A DNA stretch of 64,000 bases from Demequina pelophila (GCF_000971175.1 NZ_BBLY01000001.1:109314-173313); one strand, 5' to 3'; counted from the stretch's first letter, positions 53,613 to 63,800 are shown. Translations and numbers: made by a program. Notes: generated from the letters alone by a model not told the origin.

Positions 53613-54883
53613 AGTCCCAGCACCCCCGGCAGCCACATGACGGTCGCGGGGAAGAGGATGATGAGCAGCGCGATCACCAGCAGCGGCACCATGAACGGCA
53701 GGGTGCCCTTGAAGACCTCGCCCACGCGTGTCTGGGACACGGACGCGGTGACGAACAGCACCGTGCCGACCGGCGGTGTGAGCAGGCCGATCATGAGGGA
53801 CACGATCACCACGACGCCCAGCACGATGGGATCGACGCCGAACTGCCCGGCGATGGGCAGCAGGATGGGCACCACCAGCACCAGGATCGCGGTCGCGTCG
53901 ATGACGGTGCCCAGGATCAGCATCATCACTGCGGTGAGCAGGAGGAACATCACGGGGCTCGAGGTGATGGACAGGACCGCGTCGGTGAGGATCTGCGGCA
54001 GGCGCTCCCTGGCGAGGATGTAGCCCAGCAGCGACGCGGTGGCGACGATGAGCATGATGCCGGCCGTGGTCGTCACCGCCTCCTTGACCGCGGTGATGAA
54101 TCCCGCGAGGCTGAGCGAGCGCTGGACCAGTCCCACGATGACGATGAACACGACGCCCACGGCGGCGGCCTCGGTGGGAGTGAAGACGCCGCCCAGGATG
54201 CCGCCCAGGATGATGACCGGCGCGAACATCGGCAGGATCACGCCCTTGCCGGAATCGACCACCTCCCGCATGGAGAACGGCTCGGTGGTGACCTTCTCGC
54301 GGAAGCGCACCAGGAGGTACACGACGAGGCACAGGCCGATGGCGATGGCGAGCGCCGGCAGCACGGAGGCCGCGAACAGCGCCCCGGTGGAGACCGCGGC
54401 GAGGCCCGCGAAGATGACCGCGGGGATCGACGGCGGCATGACCGGCGCGACCAGGGACGACGAGGCGCTCACGCCGGTGGCGAAGCGACGGCTGTAGCCG
54501 TGGCGGAGCATCGCGGGGATCTGCACCTTGCCCAGGGCCGCCGCATCGGCCACCGCGGAGCCGCTCATCCAGGAGAACGCCAGCGACGTGCCGATCGAGA
54601 CGTAGCCCAGGCCGCCGCGCACGCGGGCGAGCAGCGCGAGCGCGAACCGGAAGAACCGCTCCGCGATCCCGGTGTGGTTCGCGAGCGTGCCGAGCAGCAC
54701 GAACAGTGGCACCGCGAGCAGCGGGAAGCTCGCCGCCGCGTTCGTCACCGTGCGCAGCGCGGCTCCCGCCGACTGGCCGATCACGGCCATGTAGACCAGG
54801 GACGGGCCCAGGAACGCGAAGGCGACGGGCACCCTCAGCTGGAGCAGGACGGCGATGGCGAGGGCCAGCAGCAGGAGGGTCAT
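53609..54883 (-). CDS. dctM: TRAP transporter large permease (DctM)
   Basis: The 424-residue permease has about twelve helices. Family marks are VPVAFAFLGPSLVYMAV, FPLLAVPLFVLLGTLANHTG, SWMSGSAVADAAALG, PPSIPAVIFAGL and GTVIDATAILVLVVPILLP. It uses an ion gradient to import the DctP ligand. ATG 54883 overlaps the dctQ stop (ATGA). Confidence 0.92.
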   Translation of the reverse strand: MTLLLLALAIAVLLQLRVPVAFAFLGPSLVYMAVIGQSAGAALRTVTNAAASFPLLAVPLFVLLGTLANHTGIAERFFRFALALLARVRGGLGYVSIGTSLAFSWMSGSAVADAAALGKVQIPAMLRHGYSRRFATGVSASSSLVAPVMPPSIPAVIFAGLAAVSTGALFAASVLPALAIAIGLCLVVYLLVRFREKVTTEPFSMREVVDSGKGVILPMFAPVIILGGILGGVFTPTEAAAVGVVFIVIVGLVQRSLSLAGFITAVKEAVTTTAGIMLIVATASLLGYILARERLPQILTDAVLSITSSPVMFLLLTAVMMLILGTVIDATAILVLVVPILLPIAGQFGVDPIVLGVVVIVSLMIGLLTPPVGTVLFVTASVSQTRVGEVFKGTLPFMVPLLVIALLIILFPATVMWLPGVLGL

Positions 54884-55446
54884 GACGCGGTCTCCCCGGG
54901 CATCGGGTTCATGTGGTCCTCGGCCTCCTGCTCGCGCAGGACCGGTCCGTTCACGGCCACGGAGACCGCCGCGATGGCGGAGCGGACCGTGATCGAGACG
55001 GCCCCGAGCAGCACCGGGATGTAGACCCATGACATGGGGATGCGCAGCACGGGCGACTTGACGATGCCCTGGGTGGTCACGAGCGCCCAGGCCTCGATGG
55101 TGAGGCCGACGCCGGTGGCGCACACGACGACCATCGCGAAGACCTGGACCGCGCGCACGACCATGCGGTTCGGGATCGCGTCCGCGATCTCGAGCGCGAT
55201 GTGCCCGCGGGTGGACACCAGCACGCCGGCGACCACGAAGGTGAGCCACACCAGGGAGAAGCGCGAGATCTCGCCGGTCCATGCGATCTGGTCGATCGGG
55301 AGGTAGCGCTGGAGCGCCTGGAAGAACACGAGCACGAGGATGGTGAGCAGCGCGAGCGCGCCGACGGCGATCTCCGCACCCGAGACCACGGCGCCGATGC
55401 GGCGCAGCGCTGGGGGCAGTCCTCGCCGAGAGGAGGGTTCGGTCAC
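54880..55446 (-). CDS. dctQ: TRAP transporter small permease (DctQ)
   Basis: The 188-residue protein has four hydrophobic helices and DctQ-type motifs (VFFQALQRYL, WTGEISRFSLVWLTFVVAGVL). GTG 55446 gives MTEPSSRRGLPP, with AAGGA a few bases upstream; a longer frame toward 55527 would run through the operator region and is rejected. It is the first gene of the minus-strand operon. Confidence 0.87.
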   Translation of the reverse strand: MTEPSSRRGLPPALRRIGAVVSGAEIAVGALALLTILVLVFFQALQRYLPIDQIAWTGEISRFSLVWLTFVVAGVLVSTRGHIALEIADAIPNRMVVRAVQVFAMVVVCATGVGLTIEAWALVTTQGIVKSPVLRIPMSWVYIPVLLGAVSITVRSAIAAVSVAVNGPVLREQEAEDHMNPMPGETAS

Positions 55447-55500
55447 GAGACGTCCTTGTCCGGTCCGTGGGCGCCGCGGGGTCGGCGTCCTGGGGCGAAC

Positions 55501-55523
55501 GTACCGATTGGTACATTGCGAGC
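55501..55523. promoter_or_regulatory. Candidate TetR operator, site A
   Basis: A palindrome GTACC-GATT-GGTAC (55501-55514) leads into TACATTGCGAGC (55512-55523). The last 12 bases are identical to those at 55569-55580. Confidence 0.5.
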
Positions 55524-55552
55524 GCAAGACCCTTTTCCGGATCGTGACCGAA

Positions 55553-55580
55553 GCAATGTACTTGCTGTTACATTGCGAGC
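55553..55580. promoter_or_regulatory. Candidate TetR operator, site B, and leaderless promoter
   Basis: GCAATGTA-N8-TACATTGC (55553-55576) is a perfect 8-bp inverted repeat. Its right arm carries TACATT (55569-55574), a -10-like hexamer six bases before the ATG at 55581. A repressor bound here would block the dehydratase gene. Confidence 0.55.
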
Positions 55581-57365
55581 ATGCGCACCTCGATCGCGAC
55601 GGTCTGCCTCTCCGGAGGGCTGGTGGAGAAGCTCCACGCCTGCGCCGCGGCGGGCTTCGACGGCGTCGAGATCATGGATGCGGACCTGGTGGGCGCCTTC
55701 GAGTCGCCCGAGGAGATCCGGGCGCTGTGCGCCCGCCTGGGCCTGCGGATCGACATGTTCCAACCGTTCCGCGACGTCGAGGGCGTGGACCCCGTCACCT
55801 TCGCGGACACGCTGCGGCGGGCCGAGGCGAAGTTCGACGTGATGGAGCGCCTGGGCACCGACCTCATGCTCGTGTGCTCCAACGTGGGCACGGCGACCGT
55901 CGACGACGACGCGGTGGCCGCCGCGCAGCTGGGCGAGCTCGCGGACCTGGCGGCCGCGCGCGGGATCCGGCTCGCGTACGAGGCCCTCGCCTGGGGCAGG
56001 TACGTCGACGACTACCGGCGGGCCTGGCGCATCGTCCAACTGGCCGACCGTCCCAACCTGGGCACGTGCCTCGACTCGTTCCACATCCTGTCGCGGGGTC
56101 ACGACCCGGCCGCGATCGAGGAGATCGACGGCGACAAGATCTTCTTCCTCCAGTTGGCCGACGCGCCCGCGCTCGACATGGACGTGCTGTCCTGGAGCCG
56201 TCACCACCGACTGTTCCCGGGCGAGGGGGCGTTCGACCTCACCGCGTTCCTGGGCCACGTGCTCGCGGCCGGGTATCGCGGGCCGTACTCGCTCGAGGTG
56301 TTCAACGACACGTTCCGGCAGACCGACGTGGGGCGCACCGCCGCGCACGCGCGCCGCTCGCTCACGTGGCTGGCCGACCGCACCGCCGCCGCGCACGACT
56401 GGGGCATCGACAGGCTTCCCGACCCGCAGCCCGCGCGCGGCATCGACTTCGTGGAGGTCGCGGGGGAGAGCCTCGACGCCGTCGACGAGATGCTGGCCCA
56501 GTTGGGGCTCACCTTCCGCGGGCGGCACCGCAGCAAGCCCGTGCGCCTGTGGAGCGCGGGCGAGGCCCGCATCATTCTCAACGAGCAGCGCCGCGACGAG
56601 GCGCCGCTGGTCGCCGGGCTGGGCCTGGTGGTGGACGATGCGCGGGTCGCCGCGGACCGGGCGCGCGCCCTGGGCGCGCCGGCCGTCTATCGACGCACCT
56701 ACGCGGGCGAGCAGGAGCTGCCCGCCGTCGCCGCACCCGACGGCACCGAGGTGTTCTGGGGCGACCGGTCCGGAAGCGGCTCCTGGGTGGAGGAGTTCCT
56801 GGGCGGCGACGCGATCCCGGGCCCCCTCGACGGCGTGATCGACCACGTCAACCTGGGCTATCGCTGGCAGCACTTCGACGAGGCCGTGCTCTTCGCCGGC
56901 TCCGTGCTGGCGCTCGCGACCGAGTCGACCGCGGAGGTGCCCGGACCCATGGGGCTGGTGCGCAGCCAGGTGATGCGCACCGCGGACGGGGTGGTGCGCC
57001 TCCCCATCAACCTCGCGCCGCCCACCGCCCCGGTGCCGCCCCGGCACATCGCGATCCGCTGCGACGACGTGGTGGGCGCCGCGCGGCGGGCCAGGGCCGC
57101 GGGGCTGCGGTTCCTCAGGATGCCCGCGAACTACTACGACGACCTGGCGGCGAGGTTCGGTCCGGCGCTCGATCCGGCCCTGCTCGAGGACCTGCGCGAG
57201 CTCGACCTCTGCTACGACCGCGACGGGGAGGGGGAGTTCATCCACCTCTACACCCCGCGCGTCGGCGGCGTGTTCTTCGAGCTCGTCGAGCGCCGCGGCG
57301 GCTACGACGGCTACGGCGCGGCGAGCGCGCCGGTGCGCCTGTCCGCGCAGCGCGCGGCGGGCTGA
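55581..57365 (+). CDS. qsuB: 3-dehydroshikimate dehydratase (QsuB-like, two-domain)
   Basis: The enzyme converts 3-dehydroshikimate to protocatechuate. The 594-residue protein has an N-terminal xylose-isomerase-like TIM barrel (MRTSIATVCLSGGLVEKLHA, DMFQPFRDVEGV, LCSNVGTATVDDDAV, AYEALAWGRYVDDY, LGTCLDSFHILSRG, LSWSRHHRLFPGEGAFDL). Residues about 300-590 form a hydroxyphenylpyruvate-dioxygenase-like domain. This two-domain layout matches Corynebacterium QsuB. It is divergent from the TRAP/dehydrogenase operon. No protocatechuate ring-cleavage gene is in the window. Confidence 0.9.
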   Translation: MRTSIATVCLSGGLVEKLHACAAAGFDGVEIMDADLVGAFESPEEIRALCARLGLRIDMFQPFRDVEGVDPVTFADTLRRAEAKFDVMERLGTDLMLVCSNVGTATVDDDAVAAAQLGELADLAAARGIRLAYEALAWGRYVDDYRRAWRIVQLADRPNLGTCLDSFHILSRGHDPAAIEEIDGDKIFFLQLADAPALDMDVLSWSRHHRLFPGEGAFDLTAFLGHVLAAGYRGPYSLEVFNDTFRQTDVGRTAAHARRSLTWLADRTAAAHDWGIDRLPDPQPARGIDFVEVAGESLDAVDEMLAQLGLTFRGRHRSKPVRLWSAGEARIILNEQRRDEAPLVAGLGLVVDDARVAADRARALGAPAVYRRTYAGEQELPAVAAPDGTEVFWGDRSGSGSWVEEFLGGDAIPGPLDGVIDHVNLGYRWQHFDEAVLFAGSVLALATESTAEVPGPMGLVRSQVMRTADGVVRLPINLAPPTAPVPPRHIAIRCDDVVGAARRARAAGLRFLRMPANYYDDLAARFGPALDPALLEDLRELDLCYDRDGEGEFIHLYTPRVGGVFFELVERRGGYDGYGAASAPVRLSAQRAAG

Positions 57366-57378
57366 CGGGCCGGTCGGC

Positions 57379-58704
57379 TCAGGACTCGACGCGCGGGACC
57401 GCCGTGACGGCCTCCGCGAGGGCGGCCACCGGCTCGGTGACCTCGGGCGCGTCCCCGCCCACCGCATCGGCCACCCGCGCGTGGCGCGCGGCGACCTCGT
57501 CCGCCGTGAGCGCGCCCACGCCGTCCGCGATGTCCGCCAGCGCGTGCAGGCGGTGCCCGGACACCCGATCCACGGTCACGCCGGTCCACCCGACGTCGAC
57601 CGCGGGCGCCTCGCCGGGGAACAGCTCGAAGGTCGCCGAGAGCAGCACGCCCGACGACGTCTCGGCCACGCAGCAGTGGTCGTCCTGGTTGGACAGGAAG
57701 TTGCCCAGGCCGAAGGCCGTCCACATGCCGTCTCCGCTCGGTCCGCCGGGGAGCAGCTCGATGGGCTGGGGCACGTGGGCGTGGTGTCCGATGTAGAGGT
57801 CCACCAGGCCCGACTCGGCGATCTGGGTGGCGATCGCGCGCTGCGCGTCCGTGGGGGCGGTGCGGTACTCGACGCAGCAGTGGACGGAGGCGAGCACGAT
57901 GTCCGCGCCGGCGTCCCGCGCCTCCTGCGCGGCATCGATGATGGGGCGGGCGTCCGCGGCGTCGGCGTCGAAGACGTTGACCGCCCACGGCCTGCCCTCG
58001 GGCATCGGCAGCCCGTTGAGGCCGTACGTGAAGGAGATCTGGGCGACGGTCACCTGCTGGTCCCCGTCGCTCACCTCGTACATCGCGACCCGCGCGGCCT
58101 CCTCCTCGGTGCGCGCGGAGCCCGCGTGCTGGAGGCCCTCGGCGTCGAGCGCGTCGAGGGTGGCGGTGAGCCCGGCGAAGCGCTGGTCGACCGTGTGGTT
58201 CGACGCGGTCGAGCAGCCGTCCCAACCCATGCCGGCCAGGTCGCGGACCAGCTCGGGCGCCCCCGCGAACAGCGGATAGCCGGACAGCGCGACGCCCTCG
58301 GGCGCGATGGGCACCTCGAGGTGGCACAGGGCCAGGTCCGCGCCCTCGACGTACGGGGCGAAGCCCTCGAGCAGCGGGGAGAAGTCGTAGGAGTCGCCCG
58401 ATGCGGCCGAGCGGTTCACGGGGCCGTGCGTGAGCACGTCGCCCGCGGCGACGAGCGTGAACCGCACCGGCTCCGGTTCGGCCGGCTCGGTCGGGGAGGG
58501 GGTCACCACCGGGGACGATGCCTCGGTCGCCGGGGAGGGCGCCGTCGCGGCCTCGACGGCCGGGCCGTCGTGGGTGCCGGGCGAGCCGGGCCACGCGGCG
58601 AGCGCGCCCGCGCCGAGTCCGGCGGCGAGCGCGACCACCGTCGCGACGAGCGCGCCGAGGCCCCTCCGCCGGGTGCGGGCATGCGTGGACGTCGTGGCGG
58701 GCAT
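57379..58704 (-). CDS. CapA-family protein
   Basis: The 441-residue product has a membrane helix near residues 17-40, a Pro/Thr-rich linker and a CapA/PgsA metallophosphoesterase-like domain: LVAAGDVLTHGPVN, LCHLEVPI, TASNHTVDQRFAG, DIVLASVHCCVEYR and IGHHAHVPQPIE. Such proteins occur in poly-gamma-glutamate synthesis, but capB/capC are absent nearby, so the role is uncertain. CATACT on the minus strand lies seven bases before the ATG (leaderless). Confidence 0.82.
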   Translation of the reverse strand: MPATTSTHARTRRRGLGALVATVVALAAGLGAGALAAWPGSPGTHDGPAVEAATAPSPATEASSPVVTPSPTEPAEPEPVRFTLVAAGDVLTHGPVNRSAASGDSYDFSPLLEGFAPYVEGADLALCHLEVPIAPEGVALSGYPLFAGAPELVRDLAGMGWDGCSTASNHTVDQRFAGLTATLDALDAEGLQHAGSARTEEEAARVAMYEVSDGDQQVTVAQISFTYGLNGLPMPEGRPWAVNVFDADAADARPIIDAAQEARDAGADIVLASVHCCVEYRTAPTDAQRAIATQIAESGLVDLYIGHHAHVPQPIELLPGGPSGDGMWTAFGLGNFLSNQDDHCCVAETSSGVLLSATFELFPGEAPAVDVGWTGVTVDRVSGHRLHALADIADGVGALTADEVAARHARVADAVGGDAPEVTEPVAALAEAVTAVPRVES

Positions 58705-58807
58705 GGCCTCCAGTATGAGGGCGGCCGGGCCATCCCCCGTCATCCCCGGGGCGGACACGGCCCGCCCGCCGTCCGTCCACGGTGTGACGGGCACTACAGT
58801 GTGGGGG

Positions 58808-59377
58808 GTGACCTCCGCCGTTCCCAATGCGCTGACCCTCGCGCGCATCGTGGCGGTGCCCGCGGTGATCGTGCTGCTCCTGCTCGACGACGGCGCGGAC
58901 GGCGCCGCCCGCTGGTGGGCGGTGGGCCTGTTCATGGCCGCCAGCGCGACCGACTACCTGGACGGCTACCTCGCCCGCAAGTGGGGCGTGGTGAGCGCGT
59001 TCGGCAAGCTCGCCGATCCGATCGCGGACAAGGCGCTCGTGCTCGGCACGCTGCTCACGCTGGTGATCGTCGACGGGCTGCCCTGGTGGCCGCTGCTCAT
59101 CATCGGTGCGCGTGAGATCTGGGTCACGGTGGGCCGGCTGCTCGTCGCCTCCGGCACGGTCATCGCCGCCTCTCCGGGAGGCAAGGCGAAGACGTTCGCC
59201 CAGCTGCTCGCCCTGTGGCTGTACCTGCTGCCGGGCATGCCCGGCTGGGTCGACACGACCGCGTGGTGGGTGCTCATGGCGGCGACCGCGCTCGCGCTGG
59301 TGACCGGCATCGACTACACCGTGAAGATCCTGCGTGCGGCGCGCGCGCAGCGGGGGAGCGGGCGTGCCGCGGCCTGA
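58808..59377 (+). CDS. pgsA: CDP-diacylglycerol-glycerol-3-phosphate phosphatidyltransferase
   Basis: PgsA makes phosphatidylglycerophosphate from CDP-DAG. The 189-residue membrane protein has the CDP-alcohol motif DYLDGYLARKWGVVSAFGKLADPIADK with all acidic residues. TACAGT (58795-58800) is seven bases before the GTG at 58808, the leaderless pattern. Position before cinA and recA is conserved. It overlaps cinA by 14 nt. Confidence 0.93.
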   Translation: MTSAVPNALTLARIVAVPAVIVLLLLDDGADGAARWWAVGLFMAASATDYLDGYLARKWGVVSAFGKLADPIADKALVLGTLLTLVIVDGLPWWPLLIIGAREIWVTVGRLLVASGTVIAASPGGKAKTFAQLLALWLYLLPGMPGWVDTTAWWVLMAATALALVTGIDYTVKILRAARAQRGSGRAAA

Positions 59378-59846
59378 GGACGTGGTCGCCCGGCTCGCCG
59401 CGCGGGGCGTCACCCTCGCGACGGCCGAGTCGCTCACCGGGGGAGCGGTGTGCTCCGCGCTCGTCTCCGTCCCCGGCGCGTCCGCGGTGGTGCGCGGCGG
59501 CGTGGTCGCCTACACCGCGGAGATGAAGGCGCGCCTGCTGGGCGTCGACCCCGACCTGATCCGGTCCGCCGGGGTGGTGTCCCCGGAGGTCGCTGAGGCG
59601 ATGGCGCGCGGCGCGCGCGAGGCCACCGGCGCCACGCTCGCCGTCGCGACCACCGGCGTGGCGGGGCCCGAGCCGCACGGCGACAGCCCCGTCGGATGCG
59701 TCTGGGTGGCCGTGTCCGGGCCCGCCGGCGAGCGGAGCTCCCGCCACGACATCCCTGGTGACCGGGCCTCCGTGCGGGCGGGCGCGGTCGACGCGGCGCT
59801 GGATGCGGTGCTGGTCGCGGTCGACTCAGATGTGACCCTGCTGTAA
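59364..59846 (+). CDS. cinA: Nicotinamide-nucleotide amidohydrolase (CinA C-terminal domain)
   Basis: PncC-type enzymes deamidate nicotinamide mononucleotide to NaMN in NAD salvage. The 160-residue protein is the stand-alone C-terminal domain, with LATAESLTGGAVCSALVSVPG, VVAYTAEMKARLLGV and VGCVWVAVSGP. GTG 59364 follows GGGGAG with six-base spacing. It overlaps pgsA and precedes clgR, the usual order. Confidence 0.92.
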   Translation: MPRPEDVVARLAARGVTLATAESLTGGAVCSALVSVPGASAVVRGGVVAYTAEMKARLLGVDPDLIRSAGVVSPEVAEAMARGAREATGATLAVATTGVAGPEPHGDSPVGCVWVAVSGPAGERSSRHDIPGDRASVRAGAVDAALDAVLVAVDSDVTLL

Positions 59847-59864
59847 CACCGGCGCCATGGGCCC

Positions 59865-59890
59865 GGAACAAGGGTGCCGTATAGTGCGTT
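59865..59890 (+). promoter_or_regulatory. Candidate ECF (SigE/SigR-type) promoter of clgR
   Basis: GGAAC (59865-59869) and GTT (59888-59890) are separated by 18 nt, the spacing of SigE/SigR-type promoters. TATAGT (59880-59885) inside it could be a second, housekeeping -10. Stress control of clgR is known in other actinobacteria; here it is inferred. Confidence 0.45.
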
Positions 59891-59938
59891 AGGTCAGGCA
59901 TGAAAGAGGCCTTGACCACAGCAACGGGAGGAGGGCGC

Positions 59939-60247
59939 ATGCCCGTGCTTCGCAACGAGATCGGTGAGGTGCTGCGCGACGCGCGCCTCAACCAGGGCAG
60001 GACCCTGCGCGACATCTCCTCCGGCGCCCGCGTCTCCCTCGGCTATCTGTCCGAGGTCGAGCGCGGCCAGAAGGAGGCGTCGTCGGAGCTGCTGGCCTCG
60101 ATCTGCGACGCGCTGGACGTGCCCATGTCGACGGTGCTGCGCGAGGTCTCCGACCGCTTCGCCGCCGCCGAGGACCTCAGCGACGTCGCCATGATGACGT
60201 CCATCCCGGACACAGTCCCCGAGCTGCTCGGCTCCGTCCGCCGCTGA
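59939..60247 (+). CDS. clgR: ClgR-like transcriptional regulator
   Basis: ClgR is an XRE-type activator of clp protease and other stress genes. The 102-residue protein begins [20 protein letters not shown] and has the strongly conserved [22 protein letters not shown] recognition region. ATG 59939 follows GGGAGGAGGG; the in-frame ATG at 59900 would add a non-conserved tail. Its C terminus (SVRR) lacks the long hydrophobic end. Confidence 0.92.
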   Translation: MPVLRNEIGEVLRDARLNQGRTLRDISSGARVSLGYLSEVERGQKEASSELLASICDALDVPMSTVLREVSDRFAAAEDLSDVAMMTSIPDTVPELLGSVRR

Positions 60248-60249
60248 CG

Positions 60250-60483
60250 GTGCGCCTCAGCGAGTTCTGGGACCTGGCGGACGCGGTCTTCGGGTCCGCG
60301 TATTCCCGCACGCTCGGGCGCGAGCTCGCGCTCACCCGGCTGGACTCGCTCACTCCCGCCGCCGCGCTCGAGGCCGGCCGCGCGCCCCGCGACGTGTGGC
60401 ACGCGTGGTGCGAGGAGATGGACGTGCCGCTCGCCCAGCGCGATGGCGGCGACCGCCGCCGCCTGGTGCCGCCGCCGCGCTGA
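60250..60483 (+). CDS. DUF3046 protein
   Basis: A 77-residue protein of the DUF3046 family (MRLSEFWDLADAVFGSAYSRTL, PRDVWHAWCEEMDVP), found just upstream of recA in actinobacteria. Function is unknown. GTG start two bases after the clgR stop. Confidence 0.88.
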   Translation: MRLSEFWDLADAVFGSAYSRTLGRELALTRLDSLTPAAALEAGRAPRDVWHAWCEEMDVPLAQRDGGDRRRLVPPPR

Positions 60484-60548
60484 ACGCGGTCGCCGCGCCG
60501 AGTCGTGCCGCCGTCACGATCTCCACAGGGACGGCGTGTCGCTTCTCT

Positions 60549-60564
60549 TCGAACATGCGTTCGA
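60549..60564 (+). promoter_or_regulatory. LexA (SOS) box of recA
   Basis: TCGAAC-ATGC-GTTCGA is a perfect match to the actinobacterial SOS box. It lies between a weak -35 (TTCTCT, 60543-60548) and a -10 (TAGTGT, 60566-60571), so LexA would block recA transcription. Confidence 0.88.
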
Positions 60565-60691
60565 TTAGTGTGGTCCGCAGGGCGTCGTGACGCCCGACCG
60601 TCCCTCGTGAGGGGGTGGCCGGGTGGCGATGTCGGAGGGTCGGCCTAGCGTCGTCCTCGACCGCAGGCACCGATGAACAGGCAGGGATGAC

Positions 60692-61816
<1,125 letters not shown>

Positions 61817-62314
61817 GTGAGAGCGGACGCCGCGGGCCAGGATCCCGAGGAGCGGGCGCGCGAGATCGCGCTGCGCCTGCTCACGCACTCGGCCCGGTCC
61901 GCGGCGCAGCTGCGCGACGGGCTCGTCGCGCGGGACGTCGCACCGGACCTGGCCGACGCGCTCGTCGCGCGGTACGCCGAGGTGGGGCTCGTCGACGACG
62001 CGGCGCTCGCCGCGACCATCGTGCGCACCCGCCACGGCGAGCGCGGCCAGGCCCGCCGCGCCATCGCCCAGGAGCTGCGGCGCAAGGGCTTCTCCCAGGA
62101 CGATGCGGAGCAGGCCCTCGCGCAGATCGACGGCGACGACGAGCGGGAGCGGGCGCGCGAGCTCGCGGCCGCGCGCTGGGCGCGCCTCGCCTCCCACCCG
62201 CCCGAGGTTCGCTCGCGGCGGATCGTGGCCATGCTCGGGCGCAAGGGGTATCCTCCGGGTCTCGCGTACGCGGTCGTGACAGACTTGGCGCGAGCCGAGA
62301 GCGAGGGCGGCTGA
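61817..62314 (+). CDS. recX: RecA regulator RecX
   Basis: RecX binds RecA filaments and modulates their activity. The 165-residue protein has RLLTHSARSAAQLRDGLVARDV, RRAIAQELRRKGFSQDDAEQAL and a C-terminal MLGRKGYPPGLAYAVV. The GTG start directly abuts the recA stop, so expression tracks recA. Confidence 0.93.
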   Translation: MRADAAGQDPEERAREIALRLLTHSARSAAQLRDGLVARDVAPDLADALVARYAEVGLVDDAALAATIVRTRHGERGQARRAIAQELRRKGFSQDDAEQALAQIDGDDERERARELAAARWARLASHPPEVRSRRIVAMLGRKGYPPGLAYAVVTDLARAESEGG

Positions 62315-62339
62315 CCCTCGCCTGCGGAAGGAGACGCCG

Positions 62340-63800
62340 TTGACCCAGTCGATCACGATCCTGGTGCTGCTCGGCGCCTCGCTGGTCGCGCTGCTGCTCG
62401 TCTTCTTCGCCCGCCGGGAGGCCCGCGAGGAGCGCGAGGCCGCCCGCCGGGAGGCCGACTCGGTCCGCGAGGAGGCCCGCAATCGCCTCGCGGAGGCGAA
62501 GCACCGCGAGCAGGAGTCGCTCGACCGCGAGAAGGAGGTCGCCTCCGATCAGCGCGCCGCCCAGCAGTACGCGCGCGAGCTCGAGGAGCGCGCCGCCGTC
62601 GTGGTGCGCGACGAGAAGCGGCTGTCCGCGGACCGCGGGCGACTCGCGGGGGAGCGCGCGGAGGCGCTCGCCGCGGCCGCCGGCCTCACGCCGGACGAGG
62701 CCCGGCGCGCGCTCACGGAGTCGATCGTCGCCGACGCGCGCGCGGACGCCGAGGTCGAGCTCCGCCGCCTGGAGAAGCGCGTCCAGGAGCGGGCGGAGGA
62801 GCGTGGCCGGGAGGTGCTCGTCGAGGCCATGCAGCGCCAGGCCGCGGCCGCCTCCGCCGCGCACTCCACCACCTGGATCGATCTCCCGAGCGAGGAGATG
62901 AAGGGCCGGATCATCGGCCGCGAGGGCCGCAACATCCGCGCCTTCGAGGCGCTCACCGGCGTCACCGTCATCGTCGAGGAGGGCGTCAACGCCGTCCAGC
63001 TGTCCTGCTTCGACCCCGAGCGCCGCGAGATCGCGGAGGTGATGCTCTCCGAGCTCATCGAGGACGGCCGCATCCAGCCCCAGCGCGTCGAGGCCGCCTA
63101 CGCGCGCGCCGTCGCCGGGGCGCGCAAGCGCCATCGCGCCGCGGGACTCGACGCCCTCTCCGAGGCCAAGGTCACCGGCGTGCCCGAGGAGGTGGTCGAC
63201 GCGCTCGGCCGGCTGCGCCTGCGCACCTCCTACGGCCAGACCGTGCTGGCCCACCTGGTCGAGGTCGCGCAGCTCGCGGCGGACATCGCCACCACGGTGG
63301 GGGCCGACCCCGACCTGGCACGCCGCGCGGGCCTGCTCCACGACATCGGCAAGGTCTTCAGCCACGATCGCCAGGGCACGCACGCGTCGCTCGGCGCGCG
63401 CTTCGCGCTCGAGCACGGCGAGGAGCCCGCCGTGGTCAACGCGATCGCCGCGCACCACGACGAGGTCGCGCAGGAGACCCTCGAGGCCGTGATCGTCCAG
63501 GTCGCGGACGCGGTCTCCGCCGCCCGCCCCGGCGCCCGCAACGAGGACATCGAGGGCTACGTCCACCGCATGGCCCGGCTCGAGCGGCTGGTCGCCGAGC
63601 ACCACGGCGTCACCAAGGCGCTCGCCATGGCCGCGGGCCGCGAGGTGCGGGTCATCGTCGAGCCCGACGAGATCGACGACGACGGCACCAGGACCCTGGC
63701 GCGTACAATTGCTGAGCACATCAGCAAGGACTTCACGTTCCCCGGAGAGATCAAGGTGACCGTGATCCGCGAGCTTCGCGCGGACGCCGTCGCCGGTTAG
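62340..63800 (+). CDS. rny: Ribonuclease Y
   Basis: RNase Y is a membrane-anchored endoribonuclease initiating mRNA decay. The 486-residue protein has an N-terminal helix (residues 3-22), a long charged coiled coil (about 25-150), a KH domain (LPSEEMKGRIIGREGRNIRAFE) and an HD domain (RRAGLLHDIGKVF, AIAAHHDE). The TTG at 62340 is chosen for AAGGAGA (62328-62334) five bases upstream. The last base lies three nt before miaB. Confidence 0.94.
   Translation: MTQSITILVLLGASLVALLLVFFARREAREEREAARREADSVREEARNRLAEAKHREQESLDREKEVASDQRAAQQYARELEERAAVVVRDEKRLSADRGRLAGERAEALAAAAGLTPDEARRALTESIVADARADAEVELRRLEKRVQERAEERGREVLVEAMQRQAAAASAAHSTTWIDLPSEEMKGRIIGREGRNIRAFEALTGVTVIVEEGVNAVQLSCFDPERREIAEVMLSELIEDGRIQPQRVEAAYARAVAGARKRHRAAGLDALSEAKVTGVPEEVVDALGRLRLRTSYGQTVLAHLVEVAQLAADIATTVGADPDLARRAGLLHDIGKVFSHDRQGTHASLGARFALEHGEEPAVVNAIAAHHDEVAQETLEAVIVQVADAVSAARPGARNEDIEGYVHRMARLERLVAEHHGVTKALAMAAGREVRVIVEPDEIDDDGTRTLARTIAEHISKDFTFPGEIKVTVIRELRADAVAG

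Noticed and set aside
57379..58704. Poly-gamma-glutamate capsule locus
   Set aside because: Only a CapA-like gene is present; no capB or capC neighbours are seen.
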